Position numbers and translations under genes: made by a program
The notes under the pieces: model-generated
Databases searched by the model: none
What the model was told of the DNA's origin: nothing
Seen by the model: the letters and a program-made list of their open reading frames with translations, nothing else
Part shown: positions 6,720 to 15,464 of the stretch, one piece after another
How the letters are laid out: every line of letters begins with the position of its first letter
Position numbering within the stretch: the stretch's first letter is position 1
Assembly (NCBI GenBank): GCA_964511535.1
Contig: CAZEFW010000152.1
Coordinates: 1-24,735, forward strand
DNA from: CAZCFB01 sp964511535
GTDB lineage: Bacteria; Myxococcota_A; Polyangia; GCA-2747355; CAZCFB01
Direction of reading: 5' to 3'
Length of the DNA stretch: 24,735 nt

Positions 6720-8465
6720 GTGACCATCAAACAGAGTCAGGCCAGCTCTGCCGAGCGCAAGGCGCTGGCCGCAGGCTACGAGCGCATGGTGAGCTGGGCG
6801 CGCCTGCTGGATCGGATAAACGTCTTCCCGGTGGCCGACGGTGACACCGGGCGCAACCTGGTGATCAGCCTGGCCCCTCTGCGCCGGGAGGACCTGACGG
6901 GCCAGCGGCTCACCCGGGCCTTGCTCATGGCGGCGCGCGGAAACTCCGGCAACATCGCAGCCCGGTTCATGGAGGGGCTGCTGGCCGGAGGCGCCCTGAA
7001 CATGCGGGTATCCCGGGGCCTCGACCTGGCTCGCACAGCCGTGGCCGAGCCGATGCCGGGCACCATGCTGACCCTGATGGAGGCGCTGGTGCAGGGCCTG
7101 GAAGAGGCCAGCGGCGGCGTCAACGAGGCGGCCACTGGGGACCTGGTCTGGCGCATGGTGCGCGCCGTCAAGGGCACCACCGGCCAGCTGCCCGAGCTGG
7201 AGCAGGCGGGGGTCGTGGACGCTGGCGCCCTGGGCCTGCTGCTGCTGCTCGACGGCTTCCTCTGGGCGGTGACAGGGGCACCGGAGCGCGCCCTGGACAT
7301 GGAGGAGGCGTTCCCCGAGATGATGGACTTCGTGCCGGGCGAGGCGCTGGCGGCCGGCGCGGAGCACGGCTTCTGCGTGGACGCGGTGTTGCGCGCGGCC
7401 GACCTGGACGAGCAGGGGCTCTCTGCCCTGGCGGCCATGGGCGAGTCGGCGGTGGTCCTGCGCCACGGGGACCTGGTCAAGGTCCACCTGCACACCGACG
7501 ACCGCGACGACCTGCGCGCCCGCCTGGAGCGGCTCGGTTCGGTGGTCCAGTGGCGCTGGGACGATCTGCAGGAGCAGGCCAGCCGCTACGGCAGCCCGCG
7601 TCCGGACCAGGCGGTGCACCTGGTGACCGACGCCGCCGGCTCCTTCACCCGCGAGCAGGCCGACGAGCTGGGGGTCACCCTGCTGGACAGCTACGTCAAC
7701 CTGGGCGACGACGTCTCGGTGCCCGAGACCTACCTCGAGCCGCAGGACCTGTACGCGGCCATGCGGCGCGACGTGGAGGTGTCCACCAGCCAGGCGTCGG
7801 TGCACGAGCGTCACCAGCACTATCAGCGCTGCCTCGCGCTCCACCCGCGGTCCCTCTACCTGTGCGTGGGCTCGGCCTTCACCGGCAACCACCAGGTGGC
7901 CAGCGACTGGCGCCGGGACAATGACCCCGACGGCAAGCTGGCGATCATCGACTCGGAGGCTGCCTCGGGCAAGCTGGGGATCTGCGCCCTGGCCACCGCA
8001 CGATACGCCCGGCAGGCCGGATCCGCCGATGAGGTGGAGGCCTTCGCCTTCAGCGCCCTGAAGCGGGCCGAGGAGTTCATCTATATCGACCAGCTCAAGT
8101 ACCTGGCCGCCGGCGGCCGGCTGAGCAGGGGCAGCGCCTTCTTCGGCGACCTGCTGCGGATCAAGCCCATCGTCAGCCCCACCGGCGAGGGGGCCAAGAA
8201 GGTGGGCAAGGCGCGCAACTTCGACGAGCAGCTGGCCCACGCCCTGGCCCAGCTGGATCAGGGGCTGAGCCCGGGCGGCGCTGGCGCGCTGATCATGCTG
8301 GAGCACACCGACAACGCGGCCCTCCTGGCAGACACCGTGTTGCCCCGGGTGCGCGAGCGCTTCTCCGACGCCGAGATCTGGCTCCAGCCGGTCTCCCTCA
8401 CCTCGGGCGTCCACATGGGGCCGGGCACCTGGGCCGTGGCCTTCCTGCCGGCGGAGGGCGCGTGA
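6720..8465 (+). CDS. FakA-FakB (DAK2-DegV) fusion, predicted one-chain fatty acid kinase
   Basis: In Firmicutes FakA phosphorylates a fatty acid held by the separate protein FakB, giving acyl phosphate. Here both parts lie in one 581-residue chain. Residues 1-190 are the DAK2/DhaL ATP-binding domain with the Mg-binding DGDTG (Asp40, Asp42) and RGNSGNI. Residues about 195-295 match the FakA middle domain and include VKVHLHT (His256, His258), the motif essential in S. aureus FakA. Residues about 298-581 are a full DegV/FakB domain: VTDAAGSFT, TSQAS (356-360; usually TSQPS), LKYLAAGGRLS, RIKPI and the C-terminal HMGPGT (His565). The FakB-binding C-terminal domain of FakA is absent and FakB takes its place. 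GTG at 6720 has AGGAGG 5 bases upstream. The stop overlaps the glycosyltransferase start by 4 bases. It is not a dihydroxyacetone kinase, since no DhaK domain is present. Confidence 0.9.
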   Translation: MTIKQSQASSAERKALAAGYERMVSWARLLDRINVFPVADGDTGRNLVISLAPLRREDLTGQRLTRALLMAARGNSGNIAARFMEGLLAGGALNMRVSRGLDLARTAVAEPMPGTMLTLMEALVQGLEEASGGVNEAATGDLVWRMVRAVKGTTGQLPELEQAGVVDAGALGLLLLLDGFLWAVTGAPERALDMEEAFPEMMDFVPGEALAAGAEHGFCVDAVLRAADLDEQGLSALAAMGESAVVLRHGDLVKVHLHTDDRDDLRARLERLGSVVQWRWDDLQEQASRYGSPRPDQAVHLVTDAAGSFTREQADELGVTLLDSYVNLGDDVSVPETYLEPQDLYAAMRRDVEVSTSQASVHERHQHYQRCLALHPRSLYLCVGSAFTGNHQVASDWRRDNDPDGKLAIIDSEAASGKLGICALATARYARQAGSADEVEAFAFSALKRAEEFIYIDQLKYLAAGGRLSRGSAFFGDLLRIKPIVSPTGEGAKKVGKARNFDEQLAHALAQLDQGLSPGGAGALIMLEHTDNAALLADTVLPRVRERFSDAEIWLQPVSLTSGVHMGPGTWAVAFLPAEGA

Positions 8466-9193
8466 GCTTCGCCTTCGTAATCCCGCTGTACAACCACGCC
8501 GGCACTCTGGCCCGGGTGGTGTCCCGCGCGCGGGAGCTGCCCTACCCGATCATCATCGTGGACGACGGCTCCACCGACGGCGGCGGGGAGCTGGCCGACA
8601 CCCTCGAGGGGGTGCACCTCGTGATCCACCACCCGGAGAACCGCGGCAAGGGCGCGGCCCTGATCAGCGGCATGCGGGCCGCGGCCGAGGTGGCCCAGTG
8701 GGCCATCAGCGTGGACGCCGACGGTCAGCATGATCCGCGAGAGGCCGCCGCGCTGGTGGAGGCGATCCCGGAGGGGGCGCGCCCCATCATCATCGGCGCG
8801 CGCCGGGGCATGCGCGCGGGGGGCAGCGTGCCCTGGACCAGCCGCTTCGGGCGCAAGTTCTCCAACTTCTGGATCTGGTCCGCTGGCGGCTACCTGGTGT
8901 CCGACTCCCAGAGCGGCTTCCGCATCTACCCGCTGCCAGAGACCCTGGAGCTGGACGCCCGGAGCCGGCACTTCCAGTACGAGGTCGAGCTGCTGGTGCT
9001 GGCCCGCTGGCGCGGCGTGCCTGTGCTGGAGGCGCCGGTGAAGGTGCACTACGAGCCCAAGGGCAAGCGGATCTCTCACTTTCAGCCGTGGAAAGATTTC
9101 TGGCGCAACTCGTTCGCGTTTTCGCGCCTGATCACCGCCCGCATCCTGAAGACGAAGAAGGCCAGGGCCAGGCGGGCGTTGCCTGGGGGATGA
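8462..9193 (+). CDS. Family 2 glycosyltransferase, dolichol-phosphate-mannosyltransferase-like
   Basis: This 243-residue GT-A fold enzyme would transfer a sugar from a nucleotide donor to a lipid or carrier at the cytoplasmic face. It shows VIPLYNHAG at the N-terminus, the nucleotide-binding DDGSTD (Asp34, Asp35), the metal-binding DADGQH (Asp85, Asp87) and an acceptor-side SGFRIYP. A basic C-terminal tail could contact the membrane; there are no C-terminal transmembrane segments. The GTG start overlaps the FakAB-like stop by 4 bases. Glycosyltransferases of this type (ApeJ-like) belong to aryl-polyene clusters and are thought to help build the lipid anchor. Donor and acceptor cannot be read from the sequence. 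Confidence 0.9.
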   Translation: MSFAFVIPLYNHAGTLARVVSRARELPYPIIIVDDGSTDGGGELADTLEGVHLVIHHPENRGKGAALISGMRAAAEVAQWAISVDADGQHDPREAAALVEAIPEGARPIIIGARRGMRAGGSVPWTSRFGRKFSNFWIWSAGGYLVSDSQSGFRIYPLPETLELDARSRHFQYEVELLVLARWRGVPVLEAPVKVHYEPKGKRISHFQPWKDFWRNSFAFSRLITARILKTKKARARRALPGG

Positions 9194-9227
9194 GACCGGG
9201 CGCCGCGCGCGCCCCGAGGAGGAGTTC

Positions 9228-10145
9228 ATGGGAACGGTGAGGGACCTGTGCATGGTGGGGCTGCTGGTGCTGGTGGCCGGCTGCACCGAATCAAACCGTC
9301 ACGCGAAGAATGACCAGGGCGGCGCGCCCCCCGCCGACGGCGGCGGCACCCTGGCCGACGGTAGCGCGGGGCTGGAGGCGGGCGCGCCGGCTGACGGGGC
9401 CTCAACGGACGGCCCCGCCCCGGCCAGCGGCCGCATCAGCATCTTCGTCAAGGGCGATCACTCCAAGGTGAACTTCAAGGACGGGCTGAGCGGCCAGACC
9501 GCCACCGACTTCAAGATCGCCATGTCCCGCTACCAGGTGCTGCGCAGCGCCACCGACCCGAAGCCGGCCCTCTGCTTCGACCACGGCAGCAAGCCCGCGG
9601 TGGCCGACATGAAGGGCGACAACCTGGTGGGATACTGCGAGACGAAGAAGCTCCCAACCGGCGTCTACACCCACGGGCGGACACGCGTGGAGTGGGCCAG
9701 GTACACCGTCGAGGGCGTGTACCACTCGCTGGGCCAGAAGTGGAAGGGCAAGTTCACCTTCTTCCGTGCCTACTCCAACGTCACGTACCAGGGGCTGCCC
9801 TACTCGGCGGGCCACGGGTTCATCTCCTTCTCGGCGCTGCCCTCCATCAAGATCCCCTTCGTCTACGGCCCGTTCCCGCCGGTGCCGGGGGTCAAGTTCG
9901 ACACCATCGGGGGCAAGCTCTACATGACCTTCCGCTACACCAAGCCGCTGCCCATCGTGAAGGACGACAAGGGCGCGCACTGGGCGCGGTTCAACTGGAA
10001 GGTGGGCGAGGCGTTCCGCTGGAAGGAGCTCAAGCGGGGCGGCTACAAGACCGGCACCTGGGACGTCTCGGCCAACCTCTCCAGCCTCGAGCCGGTGATT
10101 GTCCACGGCGTATCCAACTACTACATCACCTCCTCGGTGGACTGA
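9228..10145 (+). CDS. Putative lipoprotein, unknown function
   Basis: This 305-residue predicted lipoprotein has lipobox LVAGC (Cys19) and then a Gly/Ala/Asp/Pro linker to about residue 68. A beta-rich, aromatic-rich globular domain follows (many Tyr, Phe and Lys; repeated K-F-x-F type strands). ATG is preceded by GAGGAGGAG with good spacing. It lies 34 bases after the glycosyltransferase, in the same direction. No family is recognised. A role as periplasmic lipid carrier or outer-membrane acceptor for the cluster product is possible but unproven. Confidence 0.82.
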   Translation: MGTVRDLCMVGLLVLVAGCTESNRHAKNDQGGAPPADGGGTLADGSAGLEAGAPADGASTDGPAPASGRISIFVKGDHSKVNFKDGLSGQTATDFKIAMSRYQVLRSATDPKPALCFDHGSKPAVADMKGDNLVGYCETKKLPTGVYTHGRTRVEWARYTVEGVYHSLGQKWKGKFTFFRAYSNVTYQGLPYSAGHGFISFSALPSIKIPFVYGPFPPVPGVKFDTIGGKLYMTFRYTKPLPIVKDDKGAHWARFNWKVGEAFRWKELKRGGYKTGTWDVSANLSSLEPVIVHGVSNYYITSSVD

Positions 10146-10171
10146 CCCGAGCGCGCGGCTGCGCGTATAAT
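10142..10171 (+). promoter_or_regulatory. Promoter with perfect TATAAT, apparently leaderless
   Basis: CTGACC (10142-10147) and a consensus TATAAT (10166-10171) are 18 bases apart. The -10 ends only 5 bases before the ATG at 10177. There is no room for a Shine-Dalgarno, so a leaderless or near-leaderless mRNA is likely. Confidence 0.6.
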
Positions 10172-10176
10172 GAGCC

Positions 10177-11397
10177 ATGCTCATCCGGACCGCCCTGCTC
10201 TCTGCGCTCCTGCTGGCGGGGCCATTCTCCCGCTGCAGGGGCGACGATCCGCCGCTCATCGTGCCGCCACCCCAGTTCCTCGACGCGGGCCCGCGATACG
10301 ACTCGCGGCCTCACGACGACCTGCTCTCGCCGGACGTCACGCCGCCCGACCTGCACCCCCACGCAGACAGGTGGGTCGACAGCTCGGGCAGGGCGTGCAC
10401 GCCGGGGGGCAGCCAGTGCGCGCCCGGGCAGACCTGCGCGCTGATCACCAGCAAGACCGTGGGGGTGTGCGCCACCAAGTGTGACCCGACCAAGTACCCC
10501 CTGGTGCCCAACGGCTGCCCGCCGAAGACCCAGTGCGGGACGCTGCCGGGCGCCGCCTCCACGACGGAGGGCCGGTGCTTCGCCACCTGCTCGCTGGCCC
10601 CGGGCAAGAACGACTGCGAGGCGGGCATCGCCTGTCACTCGGGCGAGCAGGTTGGCCTGTACGGCGCCGGCGTCTGCGTCGGCCCGCCCGGCTGCGCCAA
10701 GGACACCGACTGCCCGGTGCGCACCGCGACCGCCTGTGACCCCTCGGGGACCAACAAGTGCCCCGCCGGGGCGTTCTGCCACCCGTCGAGCGGCGGCACC
10801 GTCAAGGGCCGCTGCGCCCGGGCCGGCAAGTGCGACAAGGTCAGCGGGCTGTGCGTGGGGCACAGCCTCGGCAACGCGACCGCGAAGGTGGGCGACCCGT
10901 GCGCCGACGACACCGGCTGCGGCGGCGAGATGGTCTGCATGATGCAAACCGACGACGGCAAGCAGGTGCGCTACCGCAACGGCTACTGCGCGGTCAGGGG
11001 GTGCGCTCACAGCGGGTGGACCGCGCGCGCCTGCCCCAAGGGGAGCGCCTGCAACCGGGTATACGCCGCTGGGCTGTGCCAGCGCACCTGCGACCTGGAC
11101 ATGGCCAGCGGCTGCCGCGGCGAGGCCAAGGATTATTACGGGGACTACGAGTGCCGGGCCTGGGACAACCTGTCGATGGCCAACAAGAAGGTGAGCAGCG
11201 GGCCGGTGTGCGACTTCGGCCTGGCCATGAGCTGCGACACGCTGGCCTCGAGCAAGCTCGGCTGCCCGGCGGTGGGCGTGCCGAAGACGAACAAGACCAA
11301 CATGCTCTGCCGCGCCCTGGACGGCACCAAGCTGACCGCGGGCAACCCGGCCGGCTTCTGCCTGGACGATACGACCTCGGGGTCCAAGAAGCGTTAG
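10177..11397 (+). CDS. Cysteine-rich secreted protein, unknown function
   Basis: This 406-residue exported protein has an N-terminal hydrophobic signal (about residues 1-18) ending near FSRC, which is not a good lipobox. A Pro/Asp-rich linker leads to a domain with about 36 Cys from residue 74 to the end. The Cys recur in short units such as C-x6-C and G-x-C, resembling disulfide-rich repeat proteins common in Myxococcota. No catalytic motif is seen. A consensus TATAAT immediately upstream suggests its own promoter. A TAG stop lies 61 bases before the exporter gene. Its link to the lipid cluster is by position only. Confidence 0.8.
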   Translation: MLIRTALLSALLLAGPFSRCRGDDPPLIVPPPQFLDAGPRYDSRPHDDLLSPDVTPPDLHPHADRWVDSSGRACTPGGSQCAPGQTCALITSKTVGVCATKCDPTKYPLVPNGCPPKTQCGTLPGAASTTEGRCFATCSLAPGKNDCEAGIACHSGEQVGLYGAGVCVGPPGCAKDTDCPVRTATACDPSGTNKCPAGAFCHPSSGGTVKGRCARAGKCDKVSGLCVGHSLGNATAKVGDPCADDTGCGGEMVCMMQTDDGKQVRYRNGYCAVRGCAHSGWTARACPKGSACNRVYAAGLCQRTCDLDMASGCRGEAKDYYGDYECRAWDNLSMANKKVSSGPVCDFGLAMSCDTLASSKLGCPAVGVPKTNKTNMLCRALDGTKLTAGNPAGFCLDDTTSGSKKR

Positions 11398-11443
11398 CGC
11401 CCCTGACGCGGGTGGCGTTCTGGCGCCGCTGAACCCCAGGCGG

Positions 11444-11449
11444 TAGGCT
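11444..11449 (+). promoter_or_regulatory. Candidate -10 (TAGGCT) before exporter gene
   Basis: TAGGCT ends 9 bases before the ATG at 11459, the same geometry as at 22883 and 6272. No convincing -35 and no Shine-Dalgarno are seen. The call is weak alone and rests on the recurring spacing. Confidence 0.25.
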
Positions 11450-11458
11450 GAAGCCGTC

Positions 11459-14400
11459 ATGGCCGCCGCCACCACCATCCGCTGGCCCTTGCTGGCCGTC
11501 GTGCTGCTCTGCATCGGCGGCGCCGGCTGGCTGGCCCACGCGCGGCTCTCCATCGAGACCGACATCACGGCCTCGCTGCCCGACGCGTCGGGAGAGCTGG
11601 CCCGGGCCGGAGAGGTGCTGCGGCGCAACCCGAACCTCGACCGCGTGGTGGTGGACCTGGCCCTGACCACCGGCGAGGGCGCGGACCCGGATCGGCTGGT
11701 GGACGCCGCGGCCTGGGCAAGCAAGCAGCTCGAGCGGAGCGGCCTGTTCGAGCAGGTGGGCAGCGGCCTGTCCGGCGCGGCGTTTTCGGGGCTGGTGGGC
11801 GCGACCCTGGACCACATGCCGGCGCTCTTTTCGGCCGAACAGCTGGAGCGGCAGGTGGCGCCGCTGCTCACCCGGGCGGCCATCAAGCAGACGCTGGAGC
11901 GGCGCCTGGCGGAGCTGTCCCAGCTGTCGGGGGTGGGGCAGGCCGGCGCCATGTCCCAGGACCCGCTCGGGCTGTCGCGGCTGGCCCTGGCTCGCCTGGC
12001 GGGCATGATGCCGGCCTCGGGGGCGCGCATCTACCGCAACCAGCTGGTCAGCGCCGACGGCCGCCACCTGCTGCTGCTCGCCACCCCGGCCAACGCCGGC
12101 AGCGACACCGGCCAGGGGGCGAAGCTGGCGGCGCTGTTCGAGCGCCTGGGCCGGGAGATCAACGCCCCGGGCGCTCCCGGCGCCGCGGGGCGCATGGCGC
12201 TGACAGCGGTGGGCGGCTTCCGCGCCGCGCTGGACAACGAGACGCTGGTCCGGGCCGACACCCGCCGCGCCATCATCTTCGCCACCGTCGGCATCGCGCT
12301 GCTGCTGCTGACTTGCTTCCCGCGCCCCTGGCTCGGGCTGCTGGCGCTGCTGCCCGCCCTGGCCGGCCTCGCCGCGGCCCTGCTGGTCTACTCGCTGTTC
12401 AGCCCGCGCATCTCGGGCCTGGCCCTCGGCTTCGGCGGGGCGCTGGTCTCCATCACCGTGGATCACGGGGTCGCCTTCCTGCTGTTTCTGGATCAACAAC
12501 GCCAGACCTCCGGCCGCGGCGCGGCGCGCCAGCTCTGGTCGGTGGGGCTGTTCGCCACCCTCACCACCGTGGGCGCGTTCTCCATGCTCGGCCTGAGCGG
12601 GTTCCCGATCCTGCGTCAGGTGGGGGCACTGGCCGGCCTCGGCGTCGGGTTCTCGTTCCTCTTCGTCCACACGGTGCTGCCGCTGGTGTTCCCCGCCATG
12701 GGCCCGGCCCGTCGCGGCCCGTTGCTGCCGCTGCAGCCTGCCCTGGCGCGGCTCACCCGGGGCAAGGGCCCCTGGAGCCTGGTGGCGGCCGGGCTGGTGC
12801 TGGCGGCGTTGCTCCCCTTCGCCCGGCCGACCTTCCAGGTGGACCTGGCGGCCATGAACACCGTGCAGCCCGACACCCTGGCCGCCGAGGCGGAGATCAA
12901 GCAGACATGGGGCGACATCTTCGACCGGGTCTACCTGTTCGTCGCCGCGCCAGATCTGGCGGCGCTGCGCCGTCGGGCAGACGCCGCCGCCGACCTGCTG
13001 GCCGCCGAGGTGAGCGCGGGCGGACTGGCGGGCGCAGTGAGCCCCTCGAGCCTGCTGCCCGGCGACGACCTGGCCCGGAAGAACCGCGCCGCCTGGCGCG
13101 CCTTCTGGTCCGGCGGCCGCGCGGCGACGCTGCGCCAGGACCTGACCGCCGAGGCCCTGGCCGCCGGCTTCACCGCCGACGCTTTTTCGCCCTTCCTCGC
13201 TGTCCTGGAACGTGCGCCGGGCAGCGGGGCGACGCCCCTGCCCGCGGCGCTCCACGGCATGCTCGGCGTCAGCCAGGACCCGAGGGGCGGCTGGACCTGG
13301 TTCGGATCGGCTGGCCGCGGCGCCCGCTACGACGGCGCCGGGCTGCAGCAGCGCGCCCGGCAGGCGGGGGTCTCTGTGCTCGACCCGCGCCGCTACACGC
13401 GCTCGTTGGCCGGGCACCTGACCGACACCTTCAAGCGCATGCTCCTGCTGGTGGCCCTGGCCGTGGCCGCGCTCATGGCGGTGCTCTTCCTCGACCCGGT
13501 GCTGGTGCTGATCTCGCTGCTGCCCCTGGCCTTCGCCCTGTTCGCCACCCTCGGCGCCCTGGGGCTGATGGGTCACCCCATCGACATCCCCGGCCTGATG
13601 CTGGTCATCGTCATCTTCGGCATGGGCATCGACTACACCCTGTTCCTCGTGCGCAGCCACCAGCGCTTCCTGAAGCATGACCACCGCTCCCAGGGGCCGG
13701 TGCGCGGCGCCGTGTTCCTGGCCGCGGGCTCCACCCTGGTGGGCATGCTCAGCCTCACCGCCGCGGACCACGCCGTGCCCCGCTCCGCCGGCATCACGGC
13801 CACCACGGGGGTGCTGTTCGCCGCGCTGGGCGCGTTCCTGCTGCTGCCGCCGCTGCTGCGCCGGCTCTACGACCGGCCTCCTGGCAGCGGCAGCGTGGCC
13901 CGGCGCTACCGCCGCCTGTCGGGCTACGTTCGCCTCTTCGCCCGCTTCAAGGTGAAGCTGGACCCCATGTTTCGCCGCCTGGACGACCTGCTCGATCCCG
14001 CGGCGCGGGTGCTGGACCTCGGCTGCGGCTACGGGGTGCCCGCGGCCTGGCTGCTGGAGCGCCGCCCCGAGCTGCGCGTGATCGCCTGCGAGCCGGACGA
14101 GGACCGCGCCCGGGTGGCGCGCCGCGTCCTGTGGGACCGCGGCGAGGTTTACGAGCTCGCCGCCCCGGGCCTCCCCGTGGAGGTGTCGAGCATCGAGGCG
14201 GTGTTGATGCTCGACATGGCGCATCACCTGGACGACCGGGCCCTGGAGCGCACGCTCACCTCCCTGCGCGGCATCCTGCCCCCTGGCGGGCAGCTGCTCA
14301 TGCGGGCCACCATCCCTGGCCAGCGCGCCGAGGCCTGGGAGCGCCGCCTGGAGCGCTGGCGCATGGCGCGCTCGGGTTGCGAGCCGGTGTTCCGGGACAT

Positions 14401-14518
14401 GGCCCAGCTCACCGCGGCGCTGGAGCGGGCCGGCTTCGCCGTGGAGCTGACCGAGCCCTCCGCCCCTGGCCGCGAGGAGACCTGGATCTCGGCCCGGGCG
14501 AGCGGGGAGGCGCTGTGA
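11459..14518 (+). CDS. MMPL/RND-family lipid exporter fused to SAM-dependent methyltransferase
   Basis: This 1019-residue protein fuses an exporter to an enzyme. Residues 1-805 form an MMPL-type RND transporter of two repeated halves. Each half has one leading transmembrane helix (about 8-27 and 440-457), a large periplasmic loop, and a block of five helices (about 275-415 and 660-800). The helix carrying the likely proton-relay Asp reads ITVDHG (Asp335) in half 1 and GMGIDYTLF (Asp725) in half 2. Residues about 825-1019 form a class I methyltransferase with VLDLGCGYG (about 851-859) and a downstream DMAHHLDD. MMPL exporters (ApeM-like) are standard in aryl-polyene clusters, usually with a separate methyltransferase. 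The fusion would place methyltransferase activity at the cytoplasmic exit of the pump. The last 4 bases overlap the next GTG. Confidence 0.9.
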   Translation: MAAATTIRWPLLAVVLLCIGGAGWLAHARLSIETDITASLPDASGELARAGEVLRRNPNLDRVVVDLALTTGEGADPDRLVDAAAWASKQLERSGLFEQVGSGLSGAAFSGLVGATLDHMPALFSAEQLERQVAPLLTRAAIKQTLERRLAELSQLSGVGQAGAMSQDPLGLSRLALARLAGMMPASGARIYRNQLVSADGRHLLLLATPANAGSDTGQGAKLAALFERLGREINAPGAPGAAGRMALTAVGGFRAALDNETLVRADTRRAIIFATVGIALLLLTCFPRPWLGLLALLPALAGLAAALLVYSLFSPRISGLALGFGGALVSITVDHGVAFLLFLDQQRQTSGRGAARQLWSVGLFATLTTVGAFSMLGLSGFPILRQVGALAGLGVGFSFLFVHTVLPLVFPAMGPARRGPLLPLQPALARLTRGKGPWSLVAAGLVLAALLPFARPTFQVDLAAMNTVQPDTLAAEAEIKQTWGDIFDRVYLFVAAPDLAALRRRADAAADLLAAEVSAGGLAGAVSPSSLLPGDDLARKNRAAWRAFWSGGRAATLRQDLTAEALAAGFTADAFSPFLAVLERAPGSGATPLPAALHGMLGVSQDPRGGWTWFGSAGRGARYDGAGLQQRARQAGVSVLDPRRYTRSLAGHLTDTFKRMLLLVALAVAALMAVLFLDPVLVLISLLPLAFALFATLGALGLMGHPIDIPGLMLVIVIFGMGIDYTLFLVRSHQRFLKHDHRSQGPVRGAVFLAAGSTLVGMLSLTAADHAVPRSAGITATTGVLFAALGAFLLLPPLLRRLYDRPPGSGSVARRYRRLSGYVRLFARFKVKLDPMFRRLDDLLDPAARVLDLGCGYGVPAAWLLERRPELRVIACEPDEDRARVARRVLWDRGEVYELAAPGLPVEVSSIEAVLMLDMAHHLDDRALERTLTSLRGILPPGGQLLMRATIPGQRAEAWERRLERWRMARSGCEPVFRDMAQLTAALERAGFAVELTEPSAPGREETWISARASGEAL

Positions 14519-15402
14519 AGGCGCTGCTCTACCGCATCTTCTCCATCCCCGGCGTCTGGGCCGTGTCGGTGGTGGCCTGGTTCGTGACCACCTGGTACTT
14601 CCTGTTCAGGTCGGCCCGCCGCAAGGAGAGCGAGCGCTTCTATCGGGCGCTCTTCCCCGACGGCACGCCGGCGCAGATCCGCGGCCGGGTTTGGCGCCAG
14701 TTCCACGCCTTCTCGGGCCTGTTCGCCGAGCGGCTGCGCCTGGCCCGCGGCAAGCCGCCCCGGTTCACCTCCGATGGCTGGGAGCTGTTCGAGCAGACCG
14801 CTGATGCCGGCGCGGGCGGGCTGATCCTCATGAGCCACCTGGGCAACTGGGAGCTGGCCGCGCGGCTGTTCCGTCGCAAGGGCTTGCGGCTCATGCTCTT
14901 TCTGGGCGCTCGCCAGAAGGAGCAGATCGAGTCGATGCAGAAGGCCGATCTGCTGGGCGAGGGGATCAGGCTCGTGGTGGCCGAGGAGGGCGGCGCTGGC
15001 GCGTTCAACGGGCTGGAGGGGTTGACGTTCCTCAAGGAGGGCGGCTTCGTCTCCATGCCGGGCGACCGCATCGCCTCGGGCACGGCCCGCATGGTTCAGG
15101 TCTCCTTCCTGGGCCATGAGATCTCGCTGCCGCAGGCGCCATACGCCCTGGCCCTGGTGGCCGGCGTGCCGCTGTTCGTCTTCTTCGCCCTGCGCGAGCG
15201 TGGCGGGAGCTACCACATCATCTGCAGGCGAGTGGAGGTCAAGGCGGCCAGCCGCAAGGCCCGCGACGCCGCCATCCAGGCCGCCGCCCAGCGCTACGCC
15301 GACATCCTGGCCGAGGTGGCGCGGAGGTACCCGGAGCAGTGGTACTGCTTCGACCGATTCCTGGGGGAGCGGGCGGCCGAAAGGACCGCCCCTGAAGCCT
15401 GA
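14515..15402 (+). CDS. LpxL/HtrB-like lipid A-type acyltransferase
   Basis: This 295-residue protein belongs to the lysophospholipid/lipid A acyltransferase family, which transfers acyl chains from ACP to a glycolipid at the inner membrane. One N-terminal hydrophobic helix (about residues 10-28) is followed by the H(X4)E catalytic motif MSHLGNWE (His108, Glu113), GDR about 70 residues later, and a C-terminal QWYCFDRF that matches the family's typical Trp/Phe ending. The GTG start has GGGGAGG upstream and overlaps the exporter stop by 4 bases. The frame is open further upstream, but that part is antisense-like Arg/Gly/Pro-rich and is excluded. Aryl-polyene clusters contain such an acyltransferase. 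It is the last + strand gene of the block. Confidence 0.9.
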   Translation: MKALLYRIFSIPGVWAVSVVAWFVTTWYFLFRSARRKESERFYRALFPDGTPAQIRGRVWRQFHAFSGLFAERLRLARGKPPRFTSDGWELFEQTADAGAGGLILMSHLGNWELAARLFRRKGLRLMLFLGARQKEQIESMQKADLLGEGIRLVVAEEGGAGAFNGLEGLTFLKEGGFVSMPGDRIASGTARMVQVSFLGHEISLPQAPYALALVAGVPLFVFFALRERGGSYHIICRRVEVKAASRKARDAAIQAAAQRYADILAEVARRYPEQWYCFDRFLGERAAERTAPEA

Positions 15403-15421
15403 AGCCAGGCTAGCTCGGCCC

Positions 15422-15436
15422 CCGCCTGAGAGGCGG
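15422..15436 (+). terminator. Short hairpin after the acyltransferase gene
   Basis: CCGCCT, a GAG loop and AGGCGG form a perfect 6-bp stem, followed by ATCTTT. It lies 20 bases after the acyltransferase stop. The T tract is weak, so intrinsic termination is only plausible. Confidence 0.45.
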
Positions 15437-15464
15437 ATCTTTCAGAACTGAAACAGCGTCGGAG

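Noticed and set aside
6567..8414. A 615-codon open frame on the - strand opposite the kinase fusion
   Set aside because: No family motifs and skewed composition; the + frame has unmistakable FakA and FakB motifs.
6720..8465. Dihydroxyacetone kinase
   Set aside because: The DAK2 domain is shared, but there is no DhaK substrate domain, and the middle and DegV domains point to FakA/FakB.
10994..14227. A 1077-codon open frame on the - strand opposite the exporter gene
   Set aside because: Its product is Gln/Arg/His/Gly-rich low complexity, as expected from antisense of high-GC DNA. The + strand frame encodes a clear MMPL transporter and methyltransferase.
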